Positions 1-5,673 of a DNA stretch of 12,191 bases are shown in pieces (the first letter of the stretch is position 1; every line of letters begins with the position of its first letter). The translations under genes were made by a program, and so were the position numbers. Origin of the DNA: Yinghuangia elevatio (GTDB taxonomy: Bacteria > Actinomycetota > Actinomycetes > Streptomycetales > Streptomycetaceae); assembly GCF_040649515.1 (NCBI RefSeq), contig NZ_JBEZFP010000206.1, positions 1 to 12,191 of the forward strand. The letters are read 5' to 3'. The notes under the pieces were generated by a model. The model worked only from the letters and a program-made list of their open reading frames with translations. It searched no databases and was not told where the DNA came from.

Positions 1-84
1 TTCGCATTATCGCGAGCGACTATCCCTGGTGCGCCGGTGCGTCCCCAGTCGCCGAGCACCGCAGCGGCAGTGCGGTGCCATCCT

Positions 85-210
85 CCGGTCGAGTCGGCTG
101 CGTCCGTCGTAACCGTTGTATCCGTCGCGTCGACCTTGTCCGTCGCGTCGGCCGCGTCGGTCGCATCGGTCGAATTGGTAGCGTCGGTCGAATTGGTCGA
201 ATCAGCCGCT
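85..210. repeat. Degenerate 9-bp tandem array, about 14 units
   Basis: Reading from 85 in steps of nine gives units such as tcggctgcg, tccgtcgta, tccgtcgcg, tcggtcgca, tcggtcgaa and ttggtcgaa, with consensus TCSGTCGNR. The phase holds without an indel from 85 to 210. The array sits directly after the 3' end of the TPR gene (stop at 226 on the minus strand). A plus-strand open frame (37-246) reads it as a Ser-Val-Ala/Glu triplet repeat, but it has no ribosome binding site, so I treat the array as non-coding. Nothing else is recognisable in bases 1-225. Confidence 0.8.
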
Positions 211-225
211 GAGTCCGCCGGTGCG

Positions 226-2100
226 TCAGCCCTCGTCCTCCCCTGACGACGACCCCGACTCCGCGTCCAACGCGGCCAGGCGCTCCCGCGCCAGCTCCGC
301 AATCTGCCGGGGCATTCGTGGTGTCGCCAACACCAGGTCCGCGAGCGAGCGCAGCACCGTCACCTCGCGCGTGCGGTACGCCGTCACCGCGTCGACGAAC
401 CGCTGGGCCACCAACTCCGCGACGTCGTCCCGGACATCGGGCACCAGCCAGGCGGTCGCGACGAGCGCGAACAGCGCCGCGTCGCTCACCCAGTCCTCGG
501 GGCCGAACGCCAGGTCCACCAGCACCGCGCGGCGAACCGAGCCCTTCCACGGCTCGTCCGCCCGGTGGTGGGCGATGCCGAGGCAGGCCCAGATCTGCAC
601 GAGGCGTACCCACAAGGCCGGTTCGTGACGGGCGAAGGTCTGCCCCAACTCGCTGTCGTCGGGCGCGGGCGGGTGTGCCAGGACGCCGAGCAGGTCGTCG
701 AGGCCGCAGCCGGCCAGCAATACGGCCCGGTCGTAGGCCAGTGCGGGATGCGGCCACGACGGGTCGGCAAGGCCGCGCACCGCCTCCGCGGTCGCCGGGT
801 CCGGTACGCCCGGCACCGGCCGCGCCTCCGTCGAGCCCGGAGCGTACGCCCACACCGCGTACTTGCCCGGCCGCAGCGGCGCCCGCGGGTCCGGCTCCGG
901 GACCGACTGCACGGTCAGCCCGAAGCGCGGGAACGCCCCGCGTACCGCGAGCAGCGCACTCGGCGGTTCCAACGCACTGAGCGAGATCGCGATCTCCGCG
1001 TCGCCCGGCTCGACCTGGTCCAGGAGTTGGCGCAGTGTGTTCGTCAACGCCTCGGTGGGGTACGGCACATGCCGCAACCACGCACCTGAGCACGCCCGCG
1101 CGACCAGCTCATGGGCGTACCCGTGGTCGGGGTGCGACCGCAAGTGGTCGATCAGCGCTATCAAATGGGCGATGTCGCGGTCCCGGGCCCACCGCAGGCC
1201 GTGCAGCGCGGGGGCAGCCTTCGGATGTGTGGGGTCGGTCGCGAGCGCGCGTTCGATCCAGCTGATGCCCTCGTCGAATCTGCCCTGTCCGGCGAGGAGT
1301 TCGCCCAGGTCGACGTGCAGGTCCAGGTCCTCGGGGTGGTCGCGCAGCACGGTGGCCCACAGCTTCTCGGTGTCGCGCTCGCGCCCCACCCGGCGCCACG
1401 CGTTGCCGAGCATGATGGCGGCCTCCAGCGAACGGTCCTGCGTCCAGGCCCGGAACGCCCAGTCCACCGCCTCGCCGAGCGCGTCGAGCCGCCGCATGAA
1501 CGAGGACCCGGCCCACAGCAGGAAGCCGTGGCCCGGGTGAGCCTGCGTCATCGCCACCGCCAACTCCGCGAAAGGGGCCAGCTGAGGCCGGTGTTCGTCG
1601 GGCACGGGGTCGTCGAGCACCTGCACCATGCCCAGCATCGTGCGGGCGAACGCCTCCGGGTCCAGGCGCGGCACGAGGTCCGGACCCAGCCACCCGGCCG
1701 AGGCCGCCCACGGTCGGTGCGGCTCGTGTGCCGCGACCTGGGAGAGGCCGGTCAGCGCACGGTCGAAGTCGCCCGCGGCGGCCTGGAGATGGGCGAGCGC
1801 CGCGGCACTGCCCGCGAACATGCCGCCGTGCTCGTCGGGCCCGTACAGGCCGACACCGCCCTCGGGCGCGCGGGAGGCCAGAACGCCGAGCATTTCGTGC
1901 GCCTCGGGCAGCGCGGGCTCGCAGAACAGCGCGTTCGCGACGTGTACGGCGGCGTGTCCGGTCTCGCCGTCGGCGAGTGCGAGACGGGCCATCGCCAGCT
2001 CGCCGTGTGCCTCCTGGACCGGGTCGCCGACGCCCTCCCGGCCCCCGGAGTCGTGCGGATGGTTGTGTGCCACGGTGCTGAGCCCCCGCTCGTGCTTCAT
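226..2100 (-). CDS. Tetratricopeptide-repeat (TPR) protein of unknown role
   Basis: This 624-residue, probably cytoplasmic protein has no signal peptide or membrane segment that I can see. Helical TPR-like stretches lie at about residues 32-65, 99-130, 222-256 and 257-290. The last pair is the clearest: 'DLHVDLGELLAGQGRFDEGI' followed by 'ERALATDPTHPKAAPAL' has the usual G/Y/A/P spacing. TPRs usually form protein-binding scaffolds, and no catalytic motif is evident. The second half (about 340-610) is helix-rich but unrecognised, and the C-terminus is an acidic, serine-rich tail (SGSSSGEDEG). The ATG at 2100 has a close GAGG only 2 nt upstream. A GTG at 2073, with a G-rich stretch about 10 nt before it, is an alternative start. 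The gene runs in the same direction as the upstream LacI-type regulator gene but 273 bp away, so it may have its own promoter. I recognise it only as a conserved-looking actinobacterial TPR protein; its function is unknown. Confidence 0.88.
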   Translation of the reverse strand: MKHERGLSTVAHNHPHDSGGREGVGDPVQEAHGELAMARLALADGETGHAAVHVANALFCEPALPEAHEMLGVLASRAPEGGVGLYGPDEHGGMFAGSAAALAHLQAAAGDFDRALTGLSQVAAHEPHRPWAASAGWLGPDLVPRLDPEAFARTMLGMVQVLDDPVPDEHRPQLAPFAELAVAMTQAHPGHGFLLWAGSSFMRRLDALGEAVDWAFRAWTQDRSLEAAIMLGNAWRRVGRERDTEKLWATVLRDHPEDLDLHVDLGELLAGQGRFDEGISWIERALATDPTHPKAAPALHGLRWARDRDIAHLIALIDHLRSHPDHGYAHELVARACSGAWLRHVPYPTEALTNTLRQLLDQVEPGDAEIAISLSALEPPSALLAVRGAFPRFGLTVQSVPEPDPRAPLRPGKYAVWAYAPGSTEARPVPGVPDPATAEAVRGLADPSWPHPALAYDRAVLLAGCGLDDLLGVLAHPPAPDDSELGQTFARHEPALWVRLVQIWACLGIAHHRADEPWKGSVRRAVLVDLAFGPEDWVSDAALFALVATAWLVPDVRDDVAELVAQRFVDAVTAYRTREVTVLRSLADLVLATPRMPRQIAELARERLAALDAESGSSSGEDEG

Positions 2101-2146
2101 CGCCTCACGATGTGTTCACCGGTGCCGCGACCGGACCCGCCGGACT

Positions 2147-2186
2147 GACCGAACACGACCGAACACGACCGATCTCGACTGGACGC
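2147..2186. repeat. 10-bp tandem repeats upstream of the TPR gene
   Basis: Two identical units gaccgaacac (2147-2156 and 2157-2166) are followed by the diverged units gaccgatctc and gactggacgc. The 10-bp period is close to one helical turn. The copies lie 47-86 bp upstream of the TPR start, so they could be a direct-repeat protein-binding site or simply repeat drift. Confidence 0.65.
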
Positions 2187-2233
2187 GCCCGGACCGCTTC
2201 GCCGGTCCCGCCCACGGCACTGGACGAAGATCG

Positions 2234-2264
2234 ACACTAGTCGAGGGGGGAGCGTGCGGGGCAA
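2234..2264 (-). promoter_or_regulatory. Possible promoter for the TPR gene
   Basis: On the minus strand, TTGCCC (2264-2259) and TAGTGT (2239-2234) are separated by 19 bp, which resembles a housekeeping -35/-10 pair with a slightly long spacer. The -10 overlaps a small inverted repeat, TCGAC-ACTA-GTCGA (2231-2244). The position is 134 bp upstream of the TPR start. This is a motif match only. Confidence 0.25.
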
Positions 2265-2302
2265 GGCCGTCCCACGGCCGACCAGACCGAGCGGCCCGAC
2301 CA

Positions 2303-2347
2303 GGCCGGACCCCGGCAGCCGACGACCCGGCCGGACCCCCGGCAGCC
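2303..2347. repeat. Pair of 18-19 bp direct repeats
   Basis: ggccggaccccggcagcc at 2303-2320 recurs at 2329-2347 with one extra C. The start-to-start distance is 26 bp. The pair lies just downstream of the LacI-type gene's stop (2374, minus strand). A short hairpin, GGCCGT-CCC-ACGGCC (2265-2279), lies a little further on and could help end transcription of the regulator gene. No function is evident for the repeats themselves. Confidence 0.6.
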
Positions 2348-2373
2348 CGCTCAGCCGGATCCGGCGCGCGTGC

Positions 2374-3513
2374 TCACGCCGGCGCGGCAGGGGCGGGTAC
2401 GTCCCCGACCTGGCCGGGCAGCACCACCGCGGGCGCGGGCAGCACCACCGCGTCCCGGTCGTGCGCGGCAGCCACCGCGACGTCGGCGGGGACCACCACG
2501 GTCGGCACCGCCGCGGGTCCCGTCGAACCGCGGACCACCAGCTCAGGGCGGTACACCAGTTCGGTACGCGGTGCCCGGCCCCCGCCGATCTCGTCGAGGA
2601 GCGCACGCACCGCCGCCGCGCCCATCGGCGCGACCGCCTGCCGGACCGTCGTCAGCGGTGGATCGGTGAACGCGACCAGCGGCGAGTCGTCGTACCCCAC
2701 CACCGAGACGTCGCCCGGCACGGTCATACCGCGCTCGCGCACCGCCCGGATGACGCCGAGGGCCATCAGGTCGCTGCCGCACACGACCGCGGTCGCGCCG
2801 CGGTCGAGCAGCGTGCCGGCCGCGGCCTGGCCGCCTTCGACCGAGAACAGCGAGCGCTCGATCCACGGGTCGGCGTCGTCGATGCCGAACGTCTCCCTGA
2901 GGCCGCGTCGGAAGCCGGCGATCTTGCGCGCGGTCGGCACGTACCGCTCCGGCCCGACGGCGAGGCCGATGTGCCGGTGCCGCAGGGACGCCAGGTGGCC
3001 TATCGCCAGCTCGACGGCGACCGACTCGTCGCTGGAGATGAAGGGCGCGTCGATGCCGTCCGCCCAGCCGTTGACGAAGACGACCGGCAGGCCGCGCTCG
3101 ACGAGCCGCACGTACCGCGACAGGTCGGCGCCCGAGTCGGAGTGCAGACCGGAGACGAAGATGATGCCGGAGACGCCGCGTTCGAGAAGGAGCTCGGTGT
3201 AGTCGTCCTCGGTCGCGCCGCCCGGGGTCTGCGTGCACAACACCGGCGTGTAGCCGTGGTGCGCGAGCGCACGTTCGATGACCTGCGCGAACGCCGGGAA
3301 GATCGGGTTGTCGAGCTCGGGCACCATGAGGCCGACCAGACCGGCGCTGCGGCGGCGCAGCCGGGCCGGCCGCTCGTACCCAAGGACGTCGAGGGCGGTC
3401 AGCACGGCACGCCGGGTGTCCTCCGCGACGCCCGGGCGGCTGTTGAGCACGCGGCTGACGGTCGCCTCGCTGACCCCCGCTTGGGCGGCGATGTCCGCCA
3501 ACCGTGCCCTCAT
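2374..3513 (-). CDS. LacI/GalR-family regulator, MalR/Reg1-like
   Basis: This 379-residue DNA-binding repressor starts with a LacI helix-turn-helix at residues 4-25 (RLADIAAQAGVSEATVSRVL). A hinge follows at about 45-60 (LGYERPARLRRRSAGLVGL) and then a periplasmic-binding-protein-like effector domain (about 58-330). It ends in the family motif GDVSVVGYDDSPL...DPPLTTVRQ and 'PELVVRGST'. The wording through the HTH, 'RRRSAGLVGL', 'ERGVSGIIFVSGLH' and 'EGGQAAA' segments matches what I know of Streptomyces MalR/Reg1, the repressor of maltose and alpha-amylase genes. A maltose-type effector is therefore likely but inferred. The ATG at 3513 gives the standard LacI N-terminus, with GGACGG just upstream. 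It is divergent from msiK across 208 bp containing CTTGCA elements. Unusually, residues 335-379 form an Ala/Val/Pro tail beyond the normal family end, including a seven-residue near-duplication (AVVLPAP/AVVLPGQ). Confidence 0.9.
   Translation of the reverse strand: MRARLADIAAQAGVSEATVSRVLNSRPGVAEDTRRAVLTALDVLGYERPARLRRRSAGLVGLMVPELDNPIFPAFAQVIERALAHHGYTPVLCTQTPGGATEDDYTELLLERGVSGIIFVSGLHSDSGADLSRYVRLVERGLPVVFVNGWADGIDAPFISSDESVAVELAIGHLASLRHRHIGLAVGPERYVPTARKIAGFRRGLRETFGIDDADPWIERSLFSVEGGQAAAGTLLDRGATAVVCGSDLMALGVIRAVRERGMTVPGDVSVVGYDDSPLVAFTDPPLTTVRQAVAPMGAAAVRALLDEIGGGRAPRTELVYRPELVVRGSTGPAAVPTVVVPADVAVAAAHDRDAVVLPAPAVVLPGQVGDVPAPAAPA
2415..2452. repeat. 21-bp tandem duplication inside the regulator's 3' end
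   Basis: The 17-mer cgggcagcaccaccgcg occurs at 2415-2431 and again, identically, at 2436-2452. The offset is 21 bp (seven codons), so the duplication keeps frame and produces the two AVVLP segments of the C-terminal tail. Strand slippage in a non-essential tail is the simplest origin. Confidence 0.8.
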
Positions 3514-3557
3514 GGCCGTCCAGCGTAGTTGAAGCTTTCAGAAGGTTTCGGCAGAGG

Positions 3558-3583
3558 CTTGCATCAGATGCAAGGACTTGCAG
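3558..3583. promoter_or_regulatory. CTTGCA operator cluster (MalR/Reg1 type)
   Basis: CTTGCAT (3558-3564) and ATGCAAG (3568-3574) form a perfect inverted repeat around CAG. A direct CTTGCAG follows at 3577-3583. The heptamer CTTGCAG is the repeated element described in Streptomyces maltose and alpha-amylase promoters controlled by MalR/Reg1. The cluster lies between the MalR-like gene and msiK, upstream of the putative msiK -35 box, so it could serve autoregulation, msiK control, or both. A LacI-like half-palindrome, TTGAAGCTTTCA (3529-3540), lies closer to the regulator start. Confidence 0.6.
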
Positions 3584-3605
3584 GAGAAGGGAGTGACGTA
3601 CAGGG

Positions 3606-3635
3606 CTGACAACAGGCCGGTACGGCGGGTACGGT
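3606..3635 (+). promoter_or_regulatory. Putative msiK promoter
   Basis: CTGACA (3606-3611) and TACGGT (3630-3635) are spaced by 18 bp, fitting the streptomycete vegetative consensus TTGAC-N17/18-TANNNT. Transcription would begin near 3642, leaving a leader of about 80 nt before the msiK ATG. Confidence 0.5.
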
Positions 3636-3641
3636 GGCGCG

Positions 3642-3659
3642 AGTCCACTTAGATGGACT
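3642..3659. promoter_or_regulatory. Inverted repeat at the expected msiK transcription start
   Basis: AGTCCA (3642-3647) and TGGACT (3654-3659) are perfect 6-bp arms around CTTAGA. The repeat lies just after the putative -10 box and overlaps the dre-like box. It may be part of one composite operator or a small stem at the start of the leader. Confidence 0.35.
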
Positions 3660-3667
3660 AGACCATT
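3652..3667. promoter_or_regulatory. DasR box (dre)-like site before msiK
   Basis: The 16-mer GATGGACTAGACCATT matches the known DasR consensus A(C/G)TGGTCTAGACCA(C/G)T at 12 of 16 positions, including CTAGACCA and TGG. Only one mismatch falls in the 12-bp core. DasR is the GntR-family, glucosamine-6-phosphate-responsive regulator of chitin and N-acetylglucosamine genes, and MsiK powers the chitobiose importer in Streptomyces. The site lies downstream of the putative promoter, where bound protein would block transcription. Confidence 0.45.
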
Positions 3668-3721
3668 CGCCCTCCACTCGGATCGTCCGGCACGTTCCTG
3701 CCGGTGAAGGGGATTACCACC

Positions 3722-4831
3722 ATGGCTTCGGTCACGTACCGCAAGGCGTCCTGCACCTACAAGGGCGCCGACCGCCCCAGCGTCAACGCGCTCGACCTGG
3801 AGATCGCCGACGGCGAGTTCCTGGTCCTCGTGGGCCCGTCCGGCTGCGGCAAGTCCACCTCGCTGCGCATGCTCGCCGGCCTCGAAGAGGTCACCGACGG
3901 CGCCATCCACATCGGTGACCGCGACGTCACCTACCTGGAGCCGAAGGACCGGGACATCGCGATGGTGTTCCAGAACTACGCGCTCTACCCGCACATGTCC
4001 GTCGCGGACAACATGGGCTTCGCCCTCAAGATCGCGGGCGTCGACAAGACCACCATCCGCGCCAAGGTCGAGGAAGCCGCCAAGATCCTCGACCTCACTG
4101 AGTACCTCGACCGCAAGCCCAAGGCCCTCTCCGGCGGCCAGCGCCAGCGGGTCGCGATGGGCCGCGCGATCGTCCGCGAGCCGCAGGTCTTCCTCATGGA
4201 CGAGCCGCTGTCGAACCTCGACGCCAAGCTCCGCGTCCAGACCCGCACCCAGATCGCGTCGCTGCAGCGCCGCCTCGGCATCACCACCGTGTACGTCACG
4301 CACGACCAGGTCGAGGCCATGACCATGGGCGACCGCGTCGCGGTGCTCAAGGACGGCCTGCTCCAGCAGGTCGACACGCCGCGCAACATGTACGACCGGC
4401 CGGCCAACGTCTTCGTGGCGGGCTTCATCGGCTCCCCCGCGATGAACCTCATCGAGGCCGACCTCGCGGAGGACGGCGTGCGCTTCGGCGACGTCGTCGT
4501 CCCGGTCTCGCGCGAGGCCCGCGACCTCGCCGCGGCGGAGGGCGCGACCAAGGTGACGCTGGGCGTACGCCCGGAGCACCTGGAGGTCCGCACCGGCGAT
4601 GGCCTCAGCAAGACCGGCAACGGTCTCGCGGTCGTCGTCGACGTCGTGGAGGAACTGGGCTCCGACGCCTACGTCTACGGCAGCGCCCAGATCGACGGCG
4701 AGGCCAAGAGCCTGGTCGTGCGGGTCTCGGGCCGCAATGTCCCGAACAAGGGCGAGACGCTGCACGTCGTGGCGCACGCGGGCGAGACCCACCTGTTCTC
4801 CACCGTGACCGGCGAGCGCCTGGCCGACTGA
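3722..4831 (+). CDS. msiK: Multiple-sugar ABC importer ATPase MsiK
   Basis: This 369-residue cytoplasmic ATPase powers carbohydrate ABC importers. In Streptomyces one MsiK serves several permeases, including those for maltose, cellobiose and chitobiose. Walker A is GPSGCGKST (38-46), the Q-loop is Q84 (VFQNYALYP), the signature is LSGGQ (136-140), Walker B is VFLMDEP (156-162), the D-loop is SNLDA and the switch histidine is H194 (VTHDQ). The C-terminal regulatory OB-fold domain (from about 240) carries 'GFIGSPAMN' and 'LGVRPEHLEV', typical of the MalK/UgpC/MsiK group. I chose the ATG at 3722, with AAGGGGA about 9 nt upstream, over an in-frame GTG at 3704 that would overlap this site. No permease or binding-protein gene is nearby, as expected for a shared ATPase. 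It is divergent from the MalR-like gene and followed by a strong hairpin. Confidence 0.96.
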   Translation: MASVTYRKASCTYKGADRPSVNALDLEIADGEFLVLVGPSGCGKSTSLRMLAGLEEVTDGAIHIGDRDVTYLEPKDRDIAMVFQNYALYPHMSVADNMGFALKIAGVDKTTIRAKVEEAAKILDLTEYLDRKPKALSGGQRQRVAMGRAIVREPQVFLMDEPLSNLDAKLRVQTRTQIASLQRRLGITTVYVTHDQVEAMTMGDRVAVLKDGLLQQVDTPRNMYDRPANVFVAGFIGSPAMNLIEADLAEDGVRFGDVVVPVSREARDLAAAEGATKVTLGVRPEHLEVRTGDGLSKTGNGLAVVVDVVEELGSDAYVYGSAQIDGEAKSLVVRVSGRNVPNKGETLHVVAHAGETHLFSTVTGERLAD

Positions 4832-4863
4832 CGGCCCGGAACGCGGATCCGCCACCAGTAGCG

Positions 4864-4907
4864 ACGCGTACGGCCCCACCGGTCGCAACCGGTGGGGCCG
4901 TACGCGT
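4864..4907. terminator. 20-bp perfect hairpin after msiK
   Basis: The arms 4864-4883 and 4888-4907 are perfectly complementary over 20 bp, with a 4-nt loop (cgca). The hairpin starts 32 bp after the msiK stop and has no T-tract, as is common for actinomycete terminators. It overlaps a possible GTG at 4906 of the next open frame, which argues for the later start at 4960. Confidence 0.8.
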
Positions 4908-4959
4908 GTCGACGCCCACCGCGCCCCCGGGCGGGCCCGGGCCGGGGAGACTGGACGCC

Positions 4960-5415
4960 ATGAAACGCATGACGCCCGCCGAGACACTGGCCTTCCTCAG
5001 GGAAGGGCCGCGCACCGGAAAGCTGGCGACGGTCCGCCCCGACGGGCGGCCGCACGTCGCACCCATCTGGTTCGACGTCGACGAACTCGCCGCCCCCGAC
5101 AGTGACGGCGTACACGCCGAACTGGTCTTCAACACCGCCGAGACCTCGGTCAAGGGCCGCAACCTGCGGAACGACCCCCGGGTGAGCCTCTGCGTCGACG
5201 ACGACCGGCCGCCGTTCAGCTACGTCGTCGTCGAGGGCGAGGCCCGGCTGATCGACGATCCGGTGGAACTGAGGACATGGGCCGGCCGGATCGGCGGTCG
5301 GTACATGGGCGAGGACCGTGCCGAGGAGTACGGCCAACGCAACGGCGTTCCGGGCGAGTTGCTGGTCCGTGTGGACATCCGGCACGTCGTCGCGCACAAG
5401 GGTGTCGCGGACTGA
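4960..5415 (+). CDS. PPOX-class, probably F420-dependent, small oxidoreductase
   Basis: This 151-residue protein has the pyridoxamine-5'-phosphate-oxidase-like split-barrel fold. It opens with the class hallmark GPRTGKLATVRPDGRPHVAPIWF (residues 16-38). The middle contains 'LVFNTAETSVKGRNLRNDPRVSLCVDD' (about 55-81), where the Lys/Arg residues usually contact the cofactor phosphate, and the end is 'VRVDIRHVVAHKG'. Actinobacterial relatives bind F420 or flavin and reduce diverse small molecules; the substrate here cannot be predicted. The ATG at 4960 is chosen because GGGGAGA lies about 9 nt upstream. The earlier GTG at 4906 falls inside the terminator stem. The gene is alone on the plus strand and converges with the DoxX gene. 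A second, shorter PPOX protein is encoded at 9926-10318. Confidence 0.9.
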   Translation: MKRMTPAETLAFLREGPRTGKLATVRPDGRPHVAPIWFDVDELAAPDSDGVHAELVFNTAETSVKGRNLRNDPRVSLCVDDDRPPFSYVVVEGEARLIDDPVELRTWAGRIGGRYMGEDRAEEYGQRNGVPGELLVRVDIRHVVAHKGVAD

Positions 5416-5420
5416 CGGAA

Positions 5421-5451
5421 GCGGGTTCTCCGAGCTGTCCGCAGAACCCGC
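5421..5451. terminator. Hairpin after the plus-strand PPOX gene
   Basis: gcgggttct (5421-5429) pairs perfectly with agaacccgc (5443-5451) around a 13-nt loop, beginning 6 bp after the stop codon. The position fits a terminator, though the loop is long and there is no T-run. Confidence 0.5.
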
Positions 5452-5550
5452 AGGCCCGGCAAGCGGAGCAGACCGGGTAGACCGGGCAGACCCGTGGGCC
5501 CGGCAAGGCTGGCTAGCTCGGCAAGCTGGGAATGCCTGGCAGGCCCGGGC
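5443..5550. repeat. Second degenerate 9-bp tandem array, about 12 units
   Basis: Read in steps of nine from 5443, the units include agaacccgc, aggcccggc, agaccgggt, agaccgggc, agacccgtg, ggcccggca, agctcggca, tgcctggca and ggcccgggc. The consensus is roughly AGNCCGGGC. The phase is kept throughout. The array fills the space between two convergent genes. In one minus-strand frame it reads like a Gly-Leu-Pro collagen-like repeat, but that frame is not the DoxX frame and has no start signal. Confidence 0.7.
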
Positions 5551-5573
5551 GAACGACCGGGCCCCAACGCGAC

Positions 5574-5605
5574 GGGCGTGGCCCGGGAAATCCCGGGCCA
5601 CGCCC
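5574..5605. terminator. Bidirectional terminator between convergent genes
   Basis: gggcgtggcccggga (5574-5588) is perfectly complementary to 5591-5605, giving a stem of 14-15 bp with a minimal loop centred on aaat. It lies 69 bp past the end of the minus-strand DoxX gene and downstream of the plus-strand PPOX gene, so it can end transcripts from both sides. Confidence 0.75.
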
Positions 5606-5673
5606 ACGTCTTCGCCTCCCCCGTCCTGCGTCGGCGGCACGGCCGCCTCACCGGACACCGCCCGCGTCTCCGA

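Noticed and set aside
85..210. Possible CRISPR array
   Set aside because: The units are 9 bp, directly abutting and degenerate, without spacers, and there are no cas genes nearby.
37..246. Plus-strand open frame reading the 9-bp array as a Ser-Val-Ala/Glu repeat peptide
   Set aside because: It has no ribosome binding site and no homology that I recognise. Any 9-bp array stays open easily in high-GC DNA.
20..1093. Long minus-strand open frame ending in an Arg-Pro-Thr repeat
   Set aside because: It overlaps the TPR gene in another frame and is dominated by Arg/Ala/Gly, typical of a GC-rich shadow frame.
4906..4959. Earlier GTG start for the plus-strand PPOX gene
   Set aside because: The GTG begins inside the 20-bp terminator stem and the added residues are Pro/Gly filler. 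The ATG at 4960 has a good Shine-Dalgarno sequence.
2543..4987. 814-residue minus-strand frame across the msiK region
   Set aside because: It runs antisense to msiK and over part of the regulator gene in the wrong frame. The msiK and LacI motifs settle the true coding strands.
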